Shown: piece after piece, positions 1-9,700 of the stretch
Position numbering within the stretch: position 1 is the stretch's first letter
Layout of the letters: each line of letters starts with the position of its first letter
Assembly (NCBI RefSeq): GCF_000204055.1
Contig: NW_006768934.1
Span: 10,786-30,127 of the forward strand
Direction: 5' to 3'
Length of the DNA: 19,342 bases
DNA from: Melampsora larici-populina 98AG31
Lineage: Eukaryota > Basidiomycota > Pucciniomycetes > Pucciniales > Melampsoraceae
Program-made: the position numbers and the translations under genes
The notes under the pieces: model-generated
The model's database searches: none
The model's input: only the letters and a program-made list of their open reading frames with translations
What the model was told of the DNA's origin: nothing

Positions 1-640
1 AGCTCTTGACCGGTTTCGACGGTCAAGAGGTGTTTGAAATCTCATACCTCGATTGAAGCATATGCTTCAAAAAAGGCCTGTATTTGGCCTGTATGACTTC
101 CAAAAAAAAGTTTTGATTTTTCGATTGGTCAAGCCAATCTGGATTGACTGTAGTTCTTACAAGAACTTTAGAAAATCAAATCAAATCAATCTAGCTAACT
201 TAACCAAAGTACCACCTATAGTAAAGCTTCTTAAAACCTCAATGAAAGAAACAAACAATCCAACCAATATATAAAAAACTTTTTCTACAATGTAAGAAAT
301 ACTTCAAGATGAGCATATTCTATAAATTATTTTCAAATCATTCATCTACAAACCTCTTCTGTGTGTTAATGAGAAAACACTGGTCTTGTTATTTCAAACA
401 CCACCTGTTGTTTGGTTTGCAAAACCCCCGAAAAAGCATATTTGATTTTGTTTCATTAAATAAAACTGTAGTAATCAAAGAAACAAAAAAAACGATTTTG
501 ATACGAACCAAAGAAGAACAACTATTATACATAAACTTTTCTCTCATAGAATCTCATAAAATCTTCAAAACACAGACGATCCAAAAGAACAAAGCTTTTA
601 ATCAACTTTTTTTTCAATTAATAAGATAAATCCAACAAAC
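1..640. other. AT-rich stretch without a recognisable gene; two palindromes at left edge
   Basis: The first 70 bases hold a perfect 9-bp-stem hairpin (arms 3-11 and 21-29, 9-nt loop) and a perfect 18-bp palindrome at 53-70 (TTGAAGCATATGCTTCAA). From about 100 to 630 the DNA is strongly AT-rich. Open frames of 73 and 106 codons occur there, but their composition (many Lys, Asn, Phe, Ile) is what AT-rich noncoding DNA gives by chance. I see no domain, clear splice pattern or promoter, so no gene is called. Confidence 0.5.
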
Positions 641-1590
641 TTGATGAAGAAGGAGAAAGTTTATTTTCTGATAAAATGACCTGTTGCACCCTGAAATAAA
701 GAATACCACATGAAAGGTTGAGAAAGTAATAATTCAGTATCTTTTTCTTTCCAATCACCTGTAGTTGAACATGTGAAATCTCAAATCAGTGGATTTCATC
801 CCAACTCAGCGGTTGTGGTCGAAGATAACAGACAAACCCTCATTTTTTGTTTGTGATTCAGAATATCACCTCGCCATCCAAGGTGAAGCAGGACCTGTGG
901 CGACACAACTCGGTGTGAATGGCTGCCGCGTGTAGTAAACCTCGCTTACGTTTTTTGGACCTCGGTCAAACATCAAACAATGCTGTGAGTGTGTGTTAAC
1001 TTCAAGACATCGCATGTAACTTGACTATGCTTTCCGTAGAGTTAGCTATCGTCTTGAAAGTGTTTGCCTTGGGTTTTTTGGGACACAAGGAGGGCCACAG
1101 GGTAGCCATACTGTACGCCTTGAGTACCCCTGGTAAAACCTCCACCACTCGCCACTTTTAAAAGCCCTCGGTCGTTTTCGGTTTTAGTTTGACCTCCTAG
1201 GATATAATACAACAGATTTGAGCCGGATGTCGAACTGATGGACCACGAGGGCCCACTACTGTAAGAAATAGATTTCAGTCGATGATTCGATTATAAGTAA
1301 AAAGTAAAAGTAGTGTGAGTGAAGAGTCAAAGATACGATGAAGAGTAAATGGTGTGAGAGTGAAGTGGGAAATACGACAAACTCAATGAAAGCCAATGAA
1401 TGACTACTTTATTTGAACTCGCGACCTTCCTTTGTAAAAACGTCCTTGGGTAACTTCATATCACGTTGTAGGATCCCTTGATTATCCGATCTATCACACG
1501 TCAATGTTAGTTGATATACGTTGATATTTAAGTACGGTTGGCGGAGCTACACCAGGGGGTAAGTGAGACGTTCCAAATCCAGGATCGAAA
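641..1590. other. Gene-poor intergenic stretch
   Basis: No reading frame, RNA gene or clear element end is supportable here. An imperfect inverted repeat lies at roughly 990-1070, with ACTTCAAGAC facing GTCTTGAAAGT. A 17-base stretch at 1013-1029 matches 16 of 17 bases of the foldback element at 5381-5397, which could be a relic or chance. I looked for a solo LTR beginning near 1261 (TGTAAG...) and could not find a matching end and target duplication. Confidence 0.4.
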
Positions 1591-1597
1591 GCGTTCA

Positions 1598-2184
1598 GGC
1601 ACGTTAAGACATTTCAATTCTTTTCGAACGTGCCCGGTAGGTGTCCAGGTTTTATGATCCTGTTCTCGTTTCCTGAACGAAAAAGTCACAGGACACGAAA
1701 CGGTCTCGAACCTGTTCCAATGACTGTTCTAGCAACGCTATGGACTGTGCCCCGGACAGTTCATAGCGTGATTTCTGGAGAACGTAACTGTAGCGTGCCA
1801 GACCGTGCCCTCGCGTTGCTGGTACGTATCCATCCATTCCAGCAACTGCAGAACAAATGGTATCGATTTACCGCTTTCGCACATTGGGCGAAAGCGATGA
1901 GTTTGCGAGTTTAGTAACGGGTCGTTCAGATTGTTAAACAAGTAATCGAATCCAATTATACGTAGTGTGTATACTAGAGTGCGAGATCAATGACAATAGG
2001 GGCCTTCAAGTTAACTTCGTTAACTTTGGAATCGACTTTGGGTTCTTTGATATGGACAAGGAGCTGGGGTACAAACCATTATAGAGGTAAGCAAGTTTCG
2101 GGGACAGCTTTTGCACAATACCGCAAGCTTTTTTTTCACAAAGAGGGCTGTTGCCTTGATCACAAGGCATTTATAAAAGCCTTG
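1598..2184. repeat. Cluster of strong inverted repeats (hairpins)
   Basis: Perfect or near-perfect stems crowd this interval: 1598-1605/1627-1634 (8 bp), 1736-1748/1756-1768 (12 of 13 pairs, the odd pair a G-T), 1731-1738/1813-1820 (8 bp, overlapping the previous stem), 1872-1879/1889-1896 (8 bp), 2008-2015/2019-2026 (8 bp, 3-nt loop) and 2152-2158/2163-2169 (7 bp). In the last group CAAGGC at 2163-2168 can instead pair with GCCTTG at 2179-2184, so two hairpins compete. No coding frame explains them. The cluster may be a decayed foldback element. Confidence 0.55.
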
Positions 2185-2341
2185 CCAATTGATCTGATGA
2201 TATGGCCAAGTTGAGAATGCCTAATGTGTCAGTCAAATGCTGGAAAGAAAGTATCCAGCCAATCGAGTCAAAAGACCCTGTGCTATTGATTGTAAATGCA
2301 CTGGATCAATGCTTTTCTGAATCAGTTCCTTAAAATTTTGC

Positions 2342-2348
2342 TATATAA
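2342..2348 (+). promoter_or_regulatory. TATA box of the Tet-like gene
   Basis: TATATAA is followed at once by about 200 bases of pyrimidine-rich DNA (2350-2560) with many CA/TC initiator-like steps, the usual layout of fungal core promoters. Transcription would start roughly at 2370-2400. The leader would then run to a probable donor at 2606 and splice to the acceptor directly before the ATG at 3131. The assignment is inferred from position and composition only. Confidence 0.5.
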
Positions 2349-2605
2349 TTCTCCCTTCTTCATCCGATTCGAATCAACTTCCTTTTTACTTCATACATCC
2401 TCTTCAACCAATATTTTTCATCATCATAATCTGATTTTGATCACACCCAATCTCGCTTCAATCCACACTTCATCCACATCAATTTCTTCCAATTTTAGAC
2501 CATCTTAGAAACAATCATCATCTTCTATCCCCAACATTCACATTTCAATTCACACTTCAGATCTCATAATCTTGCTTCTTACGACTGGAATCCTCATTTT
2601 TCAAG

Positions 2606-3130
2606 GTGCAGCTTTTTTTTCTTTGGTTTTTTTTCCTTTAGTACTTCTGTACACCCAGGAAACTGTTTCGTAGCTGCTCGAATCCCCTTAGTTGAATCTT
2701 TTCCTTTAGTACTTCTGTACACCTAGGAAATTGTTCATATAATCTTTTCCTTTAGTACTTCCGTACGCCTAGGAAATCATTCATAGAATCTTTTCCTATA
2801 GTACTTCCGTACACCTAGGAAATCATTCATGGAATCTTTTCCTTTAGTACTTCCGTACGCCTAGGAAATCATTCATAGAATCTTTTCCTTTAGTACTTCC
2901 GTACGCCTAGGAAATCATTCATAGAATCTTTTCCTTTAGTACTTCCGTACGCCTAGGAAATCATTCATAGAATCTTTTCCTTTAGTACTTCCGTACGCCT
3001 AGGAAATCATTCATAGTGGAGAATCCGCTATCCTTGCTACTCCAAAATTGATCATATTCAAACTTTCATTTGTTTCAATCTTTACTTTCTTGATCCATTA
3101 TACTGATATGAGATATCTTCTTATTGACAG
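2606..3130 (+). other. Probable 525-nt intron in the 5' leader of the Tet-like gene
   Basis: The donor AAG|GTGCAG (from 2606) follows the pyrimidine-rich leader. The acceptor TTGACAG ends at 3130, immediately before the start codon, with a candidate branch site (ACTGAT) near 3103. At 525 nt it is much longer than the coding-region introns here (56-82 nt), and it contains the 46-bp tandem repeat. No transcript evidence is available. If it is not an intron, the repeats are part of the leader or promoter. Confidence 0.45.
2695..3016 (+). repeat. Minisatellite, seven 46-bp units
   Basis: Seven head-to-tail units of exactly 46 bp start at 2695, 2741, 2787, 2833, 2879, 2925 and 2971; an eighth, diverged copy lies just before (about 2631-2694). 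Units 2, 4, 5, 6 and 7 are essentially identical. Unit 1 has an older form (CTGTACACC for CCGTACGCC), and unit 3 mixes features of the two. Each unit has dyad symmetry: TTTCCT...GTAC, then four bases, then GTAC...AGGAAA. The array can therefore form seven consecutive hairpins. The most uniform copies are at the 3' end, which suggests recent expansion there. Confidence 0.95.
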
Positions 3131-4428
3131 ATGGCAAAGAATCCTTCTCAGCTCGCATCCTTGGCTCGAAAGCAGAATGATAAGCGCCTTAACAAGAAAG
3201 TGCTACGTTCCAACCTTTGCAGAGCCATTATCCAAGAGCAACATGGCACCCCAAGCACGGCCAAAGTCCTTCGTATACATCGTAACCCCCCTGATCTCCA
3301 AGAACCTCTAATCAATCGTACCAATCTTCAAGAACGTATCATTGATCATGGTCATGTTATTCTTGTTGATGCACTCACTGGTGAATTTATTGCATCTATT
3401 TATACAATTCACAATGACGACAACACCAACAAGCACCTTAGAGATAAATTTGATTGGGCCGTACAAATCTTGTATCATCATGGCCTTGCACGCAAAAAGT
3501 GTGATATCAACAAAGCGCAGCAAGCTTTGGGTGATGCTAAGAGTGGTGAGATGTACCCTACCGGCTCTCGTGGTGGTACTGATAAAGGAAAATCTGGTGG
3601 TAAGCTGATTTATCTTGAACCCCTTTTATATTTCACTAAATTACCTCTCTTCCAGGCCCATATGTACTGAATGAGCGGACTCGGAGTAATCCTCAGCTCA
3701 TTAAGCAAGATGTTGACCGCATGAAACTTATGCCTTCTATTGACAAATTCATCTCAAACCTCTTTTCATATCTTGTTCTTTCACAATTCAAAGCAAACCT
3801 CAAGATTGCAGAAGAGTACGGTATCTCCTGGGCGTCTCCCACCTTTTTCAATACACTTGACCAATCCAGCTGTGGCTCCAACCTGGTAATCACTCAAGAT
3901 GAATTTGCCAATGAATCACATCAAGACCCTGATGCTTCTGGATGCGCTATTGGACTTTTCTGCCTCATGGAACATGACTCAGGTAGAGTGATTCACCCTG
4001 AGGCAACCAGTCCATCTGCACCATACCGCATCAACGGAGCCTACTTTCATCTCGACAACTACAACACCAAGATACGTTTGAGCCACCATCCAAAGGTGGT
4101 TGTATGGAATACAAAGATGCATCACCATAGCTCACATTCTCAAACTGTTAATTCTTCCGGCAAACGAGTGACACCCAAACAGGCTAATTTGACCAATTTC
4201 GGCTCATCCATTCAAGTCTCCAAAACCATTGTTGATCGAATTCGGGGTATGCGTAAGAAGAAATCTGGTATGAGTGATGAAAGTTGGAATGCTTTCAAAA
4301 GTAAGCGTGTAAACAACTATGCAGATGAGATCAATAAAAGGTTGAGTGATCTCAAGCAGGAGAAGAAGCTTGATCCTCTTATGGAAGCGCAGATACAGAC
4401 CACTCTTGCTAGTCTTGTGCACTTATAA
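3131..4428 (+). CDS. Tet-like 2OG-Fe(II) oxygenase (fungal TET/JBP family)
   Basis: Two exons, 3131-3599 and 3656-4428, joined in frame across a 56-nt GTAAGC...CCAG intron, encode 413 aa. The start is the first ATG after a leader acceptor. The N-terminal part holds a VILVDALTGEFIAS segment like the one that opens the fungal Tet-like domain. The core shows the metal motif His-x-Asp (H245, D247, in SHQDPD), a GLFCL strand, INGAYFHLDNY, then VVVWNTK with a His cluster (H312-H314) as the likely distal iron ligand, and a basic 2OG-side segment (GKRV, about 327). The tail is Lys-rich and probably helical. Family members are related to enzymes that oxidise 5-methylcytosine or thymine in DNA; activity of this copy is inferred. 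It is undisrupted, on the same strand as the KDZ transposase and 2.3 kb upstream of it. I am fairly sure of the family, less of substrate. Confidence 0.78.
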
Positions 4429-5081
4429 TGATACACATTCTCTTGTTTTTCCTTTCATTTTATTTGTAACCCATGTATTCCACTTCATTTCGATCTCATT
4501 ACATTTCATTCTAATAATCATTCATGTCGTCCTACCTGCAAAGGACTTGAACCGCCCTCTCTTACCTCCTCAGCTCTGCTGGGTGTTGTGTTTGAACATT
4601 GTAGTAATGCCTTATGTCATAAGACCACGGCAGGTTAAAAGCACAAAGACCTTCTTTCATGGAAGTGAAGAAATCCTTTCGGTGTCAATTTCAATATTTC
4701 AACGTGACCTTTTAAGTGATGTCCCCCTCAAGAATATCATTCAGCTTCAGTCAATGGTAATAAGACGACATCACATTGAATCAGTTGTTTCAATATCTGA
4801 CCTCATCCACCCATCTTTGGCAATCTGACCATTCAGTTTTCTAAAGACTAGTGACTTCTGGTACATGGGCAACCGGATTTGTCTCTACCACACGGTCAGG
4901 ATGGAGTCGGATGGATGCAATTGAAATCAATTTGGTACGCACTGATCAAACAATTTTTTGAACATCTGACCACTGATTTGTAATAGCTATCATGAAGTCT
5001 CATTCTTGTCCACGTCGTAGAATGAATTGTATGAAAGACAGAAGTCCGTCGAACACTGTTGTCTTTGGATCTCTATAGACC
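4429..5081. other. 3' flank of the Tet-like gene; no gene seen
   Basis: T-rich 3' UTR-like sequence follows the stop codon (4430-4530). An unspliced 160-codon frame overlaps the gene end but has no recognisable content. On the minus strand near 4545-4590, sequences resembling polymerase III A and B boxes occur, but they are too close together for a tRNA. Nothing else is supportable. Confidence 0.5.
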
Positions 5082-5090
5082 TATAGACCC
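5082..5090. repeat. Left 9-bp target-site duplication (TATAGACCC)
   Basis: TATAGACCC lies directly outside the left end of the foldback element and is repeated exactly at 5747-5755. A partial extra copy (CTATAGAC) precedes it at 5073-5080, so the boundary was checked against the inverted-repeat ends, which fix it at 5091. Confidence 0.85.
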
Positions 5091-5746
5091 CTAACTTAAC
5101 AAAGTCCCTCGATGCCTCGACAGCTGTCATTCAAACTAGTTGAATCCGCATGTCTCAGCATGAGGGACTTACCCCTAATGTCTGATTTTTGGCCTGAAGG
5201 CTTAGGCCCTTCTTGGTGGAGGGCATCTTGTTTTCCTCTTTTCTGTGAGCACACCAAAGATTTTCTGCCAACCGTTCACACAGATGTGCGCTGAGTCTTG
5301 CTCCATATCGTACCGGTGGACTCATCAAATTCCCCTCGTTCTTCGCTGAGCTACATACATTTGAATTTTCGTAATTTCCACATGTAGCTTGACTATGTCC
5401 GGGGGACTGCTCACGTATAGAACCAAGAGAAGTCCTCGACCTTAGTCGAGCTACATGTCAAAATTACACAAATGCAATTTGATGTAGCTCAGCGAGGAAC
5501 CAACGTTCAGGGATGCTTTCAGTTGTAAGATGTGTAGGCAGAGCGAGCGCATACGTGGCTGAGCGGTTGGCAGAAAATCCTCGGTGTGCTCGCCAAAAGG
5601 AGGAAAAGAAGATTGTCCCCACCAAAAAGAGCCTAAGCCTTCAGGCCAAAAACATGACCTTGGGGGTAAGTCCCTCATGCCGAGACATGCGGATTCAACT
5701 CGTTGAATGACAGCTGTCGAGGCATCGAGGGACTTTGTTAAGTTAG
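5091..5746. mobile_element. Foldback/MITE with ~300-bp inverted arms, probably Mutator-type
   Basis: The 656-bp element begins CTAACTTAACAAAGTCCCTC and ends with its reverse complement. The outer arms (5091-5292 and 5545-5746) are highly similar. The inner arms (5341-5393 and 5445-5497) match again around GCTGAGCTACAT. Arms of about 303 nt therefore face each other across a loop of about 51 nt, and the whole element folds back on itself. It encodes no plausible protein. Long terminal inverted repeats with a 9-bp duplication are typical of Mutator-like elements, so a non-autonomous MULE derivative is the best guess. It lies between the Tet-like and KDZ genes. Confidence 0.88.
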
Positions 5747-5755
5747 TATAGACCC
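5747..5755. repeat. Right 9-bp target-site duplication (TATAGACCC)
   Basis: This is an exact copy of 5082-5090, directly outside the right inverted repeat. Its perfect identity argues for a fairly recent insertion. Confidence 0.85.
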
Positions 5756-5860
5756 AATTTTCCATGACAGTCTGAGGCATTTGGAAGCACGTGGACGCCT
5801 GTCTGGACTAGGCTTGAATGATCAACACCCTTCCAGCCTATTTTGAACATCAAAAGGAAA

Positions 5861-5889
5861 GTTCCCAATTCAGCGAGCCTGATTGGAAG
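5861..5889 (+). repeat. 29-bp direct repeat, left copy (interrupted)
   Basis: The 29 bases from 5861 recur at 6529-6557 with one mismatch (GCGAGCC against GCGAACC). After the right copy the sequence continues GGGCCACGATTG. A related continuation of the left copy (GGCCAGAATTG) is found beyond the second MITE, from 6517. Before the MITE inserted, the two copies were therefore neighbouring tandem repeats. Confidence 0.8.
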
Positions 5890-6512
5890 CACTGCAGACA
5901 TTATTCGGGTTCCCCAAGTGGGCAGGGAAAAATGATTGGGAGTATGATTTGTCATAAAATGGTCTATCACTCCACACCTGAGCCATAACACCCACACTAC
6001 ATATGTGTAGCAGGCTCAGTGAATATGTGGTTATCATGTACATACAGTTCTGCTCAGTTATCTGCTCATCAGGACAAGTTATTCATATGTAATACATGCT
6101 GTAACTTCTTTCAGATTGAAAAAAGCTTCCAAAAGATTGACTACATACACTGACTCAATGTTTTGGTGTGATCTCATCAACTCAACTGCATGTAACACAC
6201 TTTCTGTTACTAAGACATAGCTTCAACAATATTGCCTGAGCAGCTACAGAATTATATGTAGTGAATTTTTGGGAAAAAAATTTCAAAGTCGAAAAAGTTA
6301 CATGTGGTATAACATGTGATTTATTTATTCTGATGGGCAAAAAACTGAGCAGACCTGTATGTACATGATAGACAACTATTGACTTAGCTTGCTGCACATA
6401 TGTAGTGTGGGTGAAATGGCCCAGGTGTGCAGTATTAGATTCTTTTATGAAAAACTGTACTATTAATCATTTTCCTCTGCCAAATTGGGGAAGTTGAATG
6501 ATGTTTACAGTG
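5890..6512. mobile_element. Second foldback/MITE, CACTG...CAGTG ends, family uncertain
   Basis: The left end CACTGCAGACATTATTC and the right end, read in reverse complement as CACTGTAAACATCATTC, start arms that remain alignable for about 260 nt (to around 6150 and from around 6250), around a centre near 6200. Shared blocks include CCCACACTACATATGTG and ATCATGTACATACAG. The flanks are GAAG on both sides (5886-5889, 6513-6516), a possible 4-bp target duplication. CACTG ends recall CACTA-type elements, which usually make 3-bp duplications, so the superfamily is open. The arms differ more than those of the element at 5091, so this one is probably older. No coding capacity is seen. Confidence 0.8.
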
Positions 6513-6528
6513 GAAGGGCCAGAATTGT

Positions 6529-6557
6529 GTTCCCAATTCAGCGAACCTGATTGGAAG
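6529..6557 (+). repeat. 29-bp direct repeat, right copy (intact)
   Basis: This is the partner of 5861-5889 (28 of 29 bases). It lies 16 bases after the end of the second MITE and shows what the interrupted copy looked like before insertion. Confidence 0.8.
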
Positions 6558-6731
6558 GGCCACGATTGAGCAACCATTGTGATTACACCAGTTTCTCATT
6601 TCCTAGGCCCGTCAGACATTGGAAAAAAAAGCCAGTGTCAGATGCCTTTAGTCAACTCAAAAGGAAATCTTCTAAATGTGACTCAGTATAATAAATGTTC
6701 CCCTGGAGCACCTCCTTGTTTCAATACAACC

Positions 6732-9700
6732 ATGGCACCCAGTCGTATCATCCGAGGTCTTAACAATCCAGGCAAGAAAATCAAGCCGGTCACGGAACTA
6801 CAACGGCAGTTAGTCAAAAGACAACGCAAAAATCTGGCGCATACAGAGGTTTCTGATGCCAAACGCCTGAAAGAACTGACTGAAAGATCCAACGCCACAG
6901 CAGGCGACGCTGTACCCATCCACCCGCTTGATCCTCTCATTGACCACGACCTATATGATTTAGCTCCTGAGGAAGCGGACGAGCTTCCAGATGAAGAGCC
7001 GGACGAAATTGACATGGATCACTTCATGCGACATCATGGTCGAGCCGTTTTGGACCCCGCCTTGGCACGGGAACGTCATTTGGCGGACCGTCTGGCCCAC
7101 GAGAATCGTTGGACATGGCAGTACGCAATGATGCTACCAACGTTTCTTCGCTGTCGGTCAGAAACTTCGAACTGGGGAAAAGAGGCCAAATGGAACAAAG
7201 ATCTTCGGCCGCAATGTGACTGCCCAGCGCGTACCGAGAGAGAAGTCGATCTAATTGATTTACACAGTGAGTTCAGGTGAAGACCAAGCCAAAATGTCCA
7301 CACACAATATCATTAACTGAATCAAATTGCATGCAGCTCGCCGTCGGGTCAACGTCTCCTTTTGCAAGAGATGTGATTTCTCGGATCCGACTCGCCTACT
7401 GCAAATGGGATACATGGCCGCGTCACCAAAGATCCCCCGCACGGCATTTTCTTTGCGGCTCCTTGTTCACTATCACACCATCTGGTTACGCTGCGCGACG
7501 CCAATTGCAGGCTTTTGTGAAGCTCTCGACGACGTCCTAGACGACGATAACCCTGTTATCACCACTCCTAGCGGCCAAGTAGGTACACACAAAAATCTAG
7601 TTAGCCACCTGCGCTAACGCACTTATTGTGGACAGCCTCGAGACTGGCGACTTCCATTCACCGCCGCTGTTGGCGCTTACCGTGCCATCAATATCCAGAT
7701 AAATAAGATTGAGAACGAACGTCTTCGACTAAGCCAACTTGGCATCCTGGCAGCCAACTGTCCCAAGTGCTTCGGACCACCGATTGGTATATCGTCACCT
7801 GAAGACCCACGAGTCATCATATGCCTTGATGGCAATTTCCAGCACAAAAGGCATGCATTGGCCAGTGTGCCTATTCCAGGATTCAACCCTCCACGCCCTG
7901 ACCTATTCTTAGACCCAAAGCTAGTAGACGCCAAGCGACGATTTATGGGGCATACCCAAGAAGAGGGAGGGGAAATGGTTGTTTATCTCATTTGTAATAT
8001 TCATTAAACTTACAGCAGTTACTTACTGACGCGGATGAGTGTTTCAGGATCCATGCACTGAAGCGCATACAACTGCGAACGATGTGCGAGGTAAACATCA
8101 CTTTAAAAATATGGACGAGTCCGGTTTGCTCGGCATGGCATGTCGGCACGACCATGTTATCAAATTTATTAACCTTGTACAGACAGGAGAAAAGTAAGAA
8201 CCATCATTATCATGTTCTTGATATTGTATCAACTCTGGTACTGATTAATCAAAATATACAAAAATCCTTGTAGAAATCATTACGCATTTGCCTTGATCCA
8301 GTGGCTGCTGGATCTATTTAAGGATGAGCGTGACGAGGAGACCAATATTAATATTCTCTACGATATTGGCTGTAATCTGGACAAGACAATAAAAAAGGTT
8401 GGGTTGATATTCTCGAACCTTTTATGCTTACAGTAATCTGACCTCTACATTGCTCTACTGTTATGCAGAAAAAGGTGTTTACCGACGAGAAACAAGCAGG
8501 ACAGGTGCGAATGGGTACTGCGCTGTTCCACGCTTACGCTCATAACTGGGGTTGTCAGCTTGAGTACAACCCCAGGCTGAACCGAGGTTGGGGCAAATCC
8601 AACGGGGAAGGACTCGAACGGGTGTGGTGGAAATTGGCCCCACTGGTATCCCTTCTCCGTTATGCCACGAAGCATCGTCGGCTGGTGAGCTTGCACATGT
8701 GGACAAAACATCGTAACGATGTTTTAAAGAACCAAGCTGGTGAGTTATGTTCAAAGGTCAACTGTTTAGCAGCATTGATAGCTGAATCTTGTACGTTTCT
8801 CCCCGCCAGTGTCTTTCCTGGTAGCACACACGAAGAAGTACCAGGCTGAGCTACACAAAGCCAAGTCTGCACTGGCTAAACATCAACAGGCGAACCAAAT
8901 GCATACTTATGATTATTTTGAGGCACAGTGGGCGCGGCAGCGCGAGTTGCAGCTTCAAGCTATCAACGTGAGAACCAAAGAGAAACGTGCGAGATTAGAG
9001 GTGTTGGTGCGACTCGAGGAGCAGCTGCTTGAAGCACGGTAAGCTTCGAACAATCCTTACCGGAGTCCTTTGAGGATGAATTTAATACCTCCTAACTCAA
9101 AGTATTTATATGTAGCAACGAGCTCGATGAGATGAACGCCACCAATGCTCCAATAAGAACATTCGAGCAACGCAATGACTTACTCCGCTTGCCAATGTCA
9201 TTGGCCAGTCTTGAGAAAAAGGTCCACGAATTGGCTGAAGAATTTGGGAACACGGAATTATGGAATGCTCGAAAAAAAACCGGTGAGTATGTTGTTCTTC
9301 TTCTTTCTGATGAGATACTACAGTGATTTAATGATGCGTTTATTTTGGTGCTAATTGAAGACAATCGGCTCAAAGCAGCGCTTACCGTGCAAGTCGCGCT
9401 GGGATTCCTCTATGAGGCAAAATACGATGCCATTCAACAGGTTGCTGATGCAGCAACCAAAACCGGTATGAAAATGATGCTTTATAATGATAATGTAACA
9501 GAGTTCCCACCCGCCAATACCATTTTCTATCATAGGAGCCACACAGCAGCCTCGCAATGAGGAGTTGCGCAAGAAGAAAAGGGCTCTCTTGCAAAAAAAA
9601 ACGAAACTTATGGGCGTCACGCAGCCAACTACAATGCTCGCTTCCGGCCTGCTGTTCGGCTACGTGTGCCGACGTTCGATGAGATCATGAATATGGATCT

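Noticed and set aside
309..629. 106-codon open frame in AT-rich DNA
   Set aside because: Amino-acid content reflects base composition; no domain, promoter or splice context supports a gene.
1013..1029. 17-base near match to the inner arm of the foldback element (5381-5397)
   Set aside because: Similarity does not extend on either side, so it cannot be told from chance.
1261..1551. Possible solo LTR starting TGTAAG and ending near GCTACA
   Set aside because: No matching 5-bp flanking duplication, no second copy in the window, and no tRNA primer site or polypurine tract.
1630..1941. Overlapping short frames on both strands
   Set aside because: They lie over the hairpin cluster and show no family resemblance; open frames on both strands follow from the inverted repeats.
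4540..4600. Minus-strand tRNA-like A and B box sequences (AGCAGAGCTGAGG, GGTTCAAGTCC)
   Set aside because: The boxes are only about 14 bases apart, the T-stem does not pair, and no acceptor or anticodon arm can be drawn.
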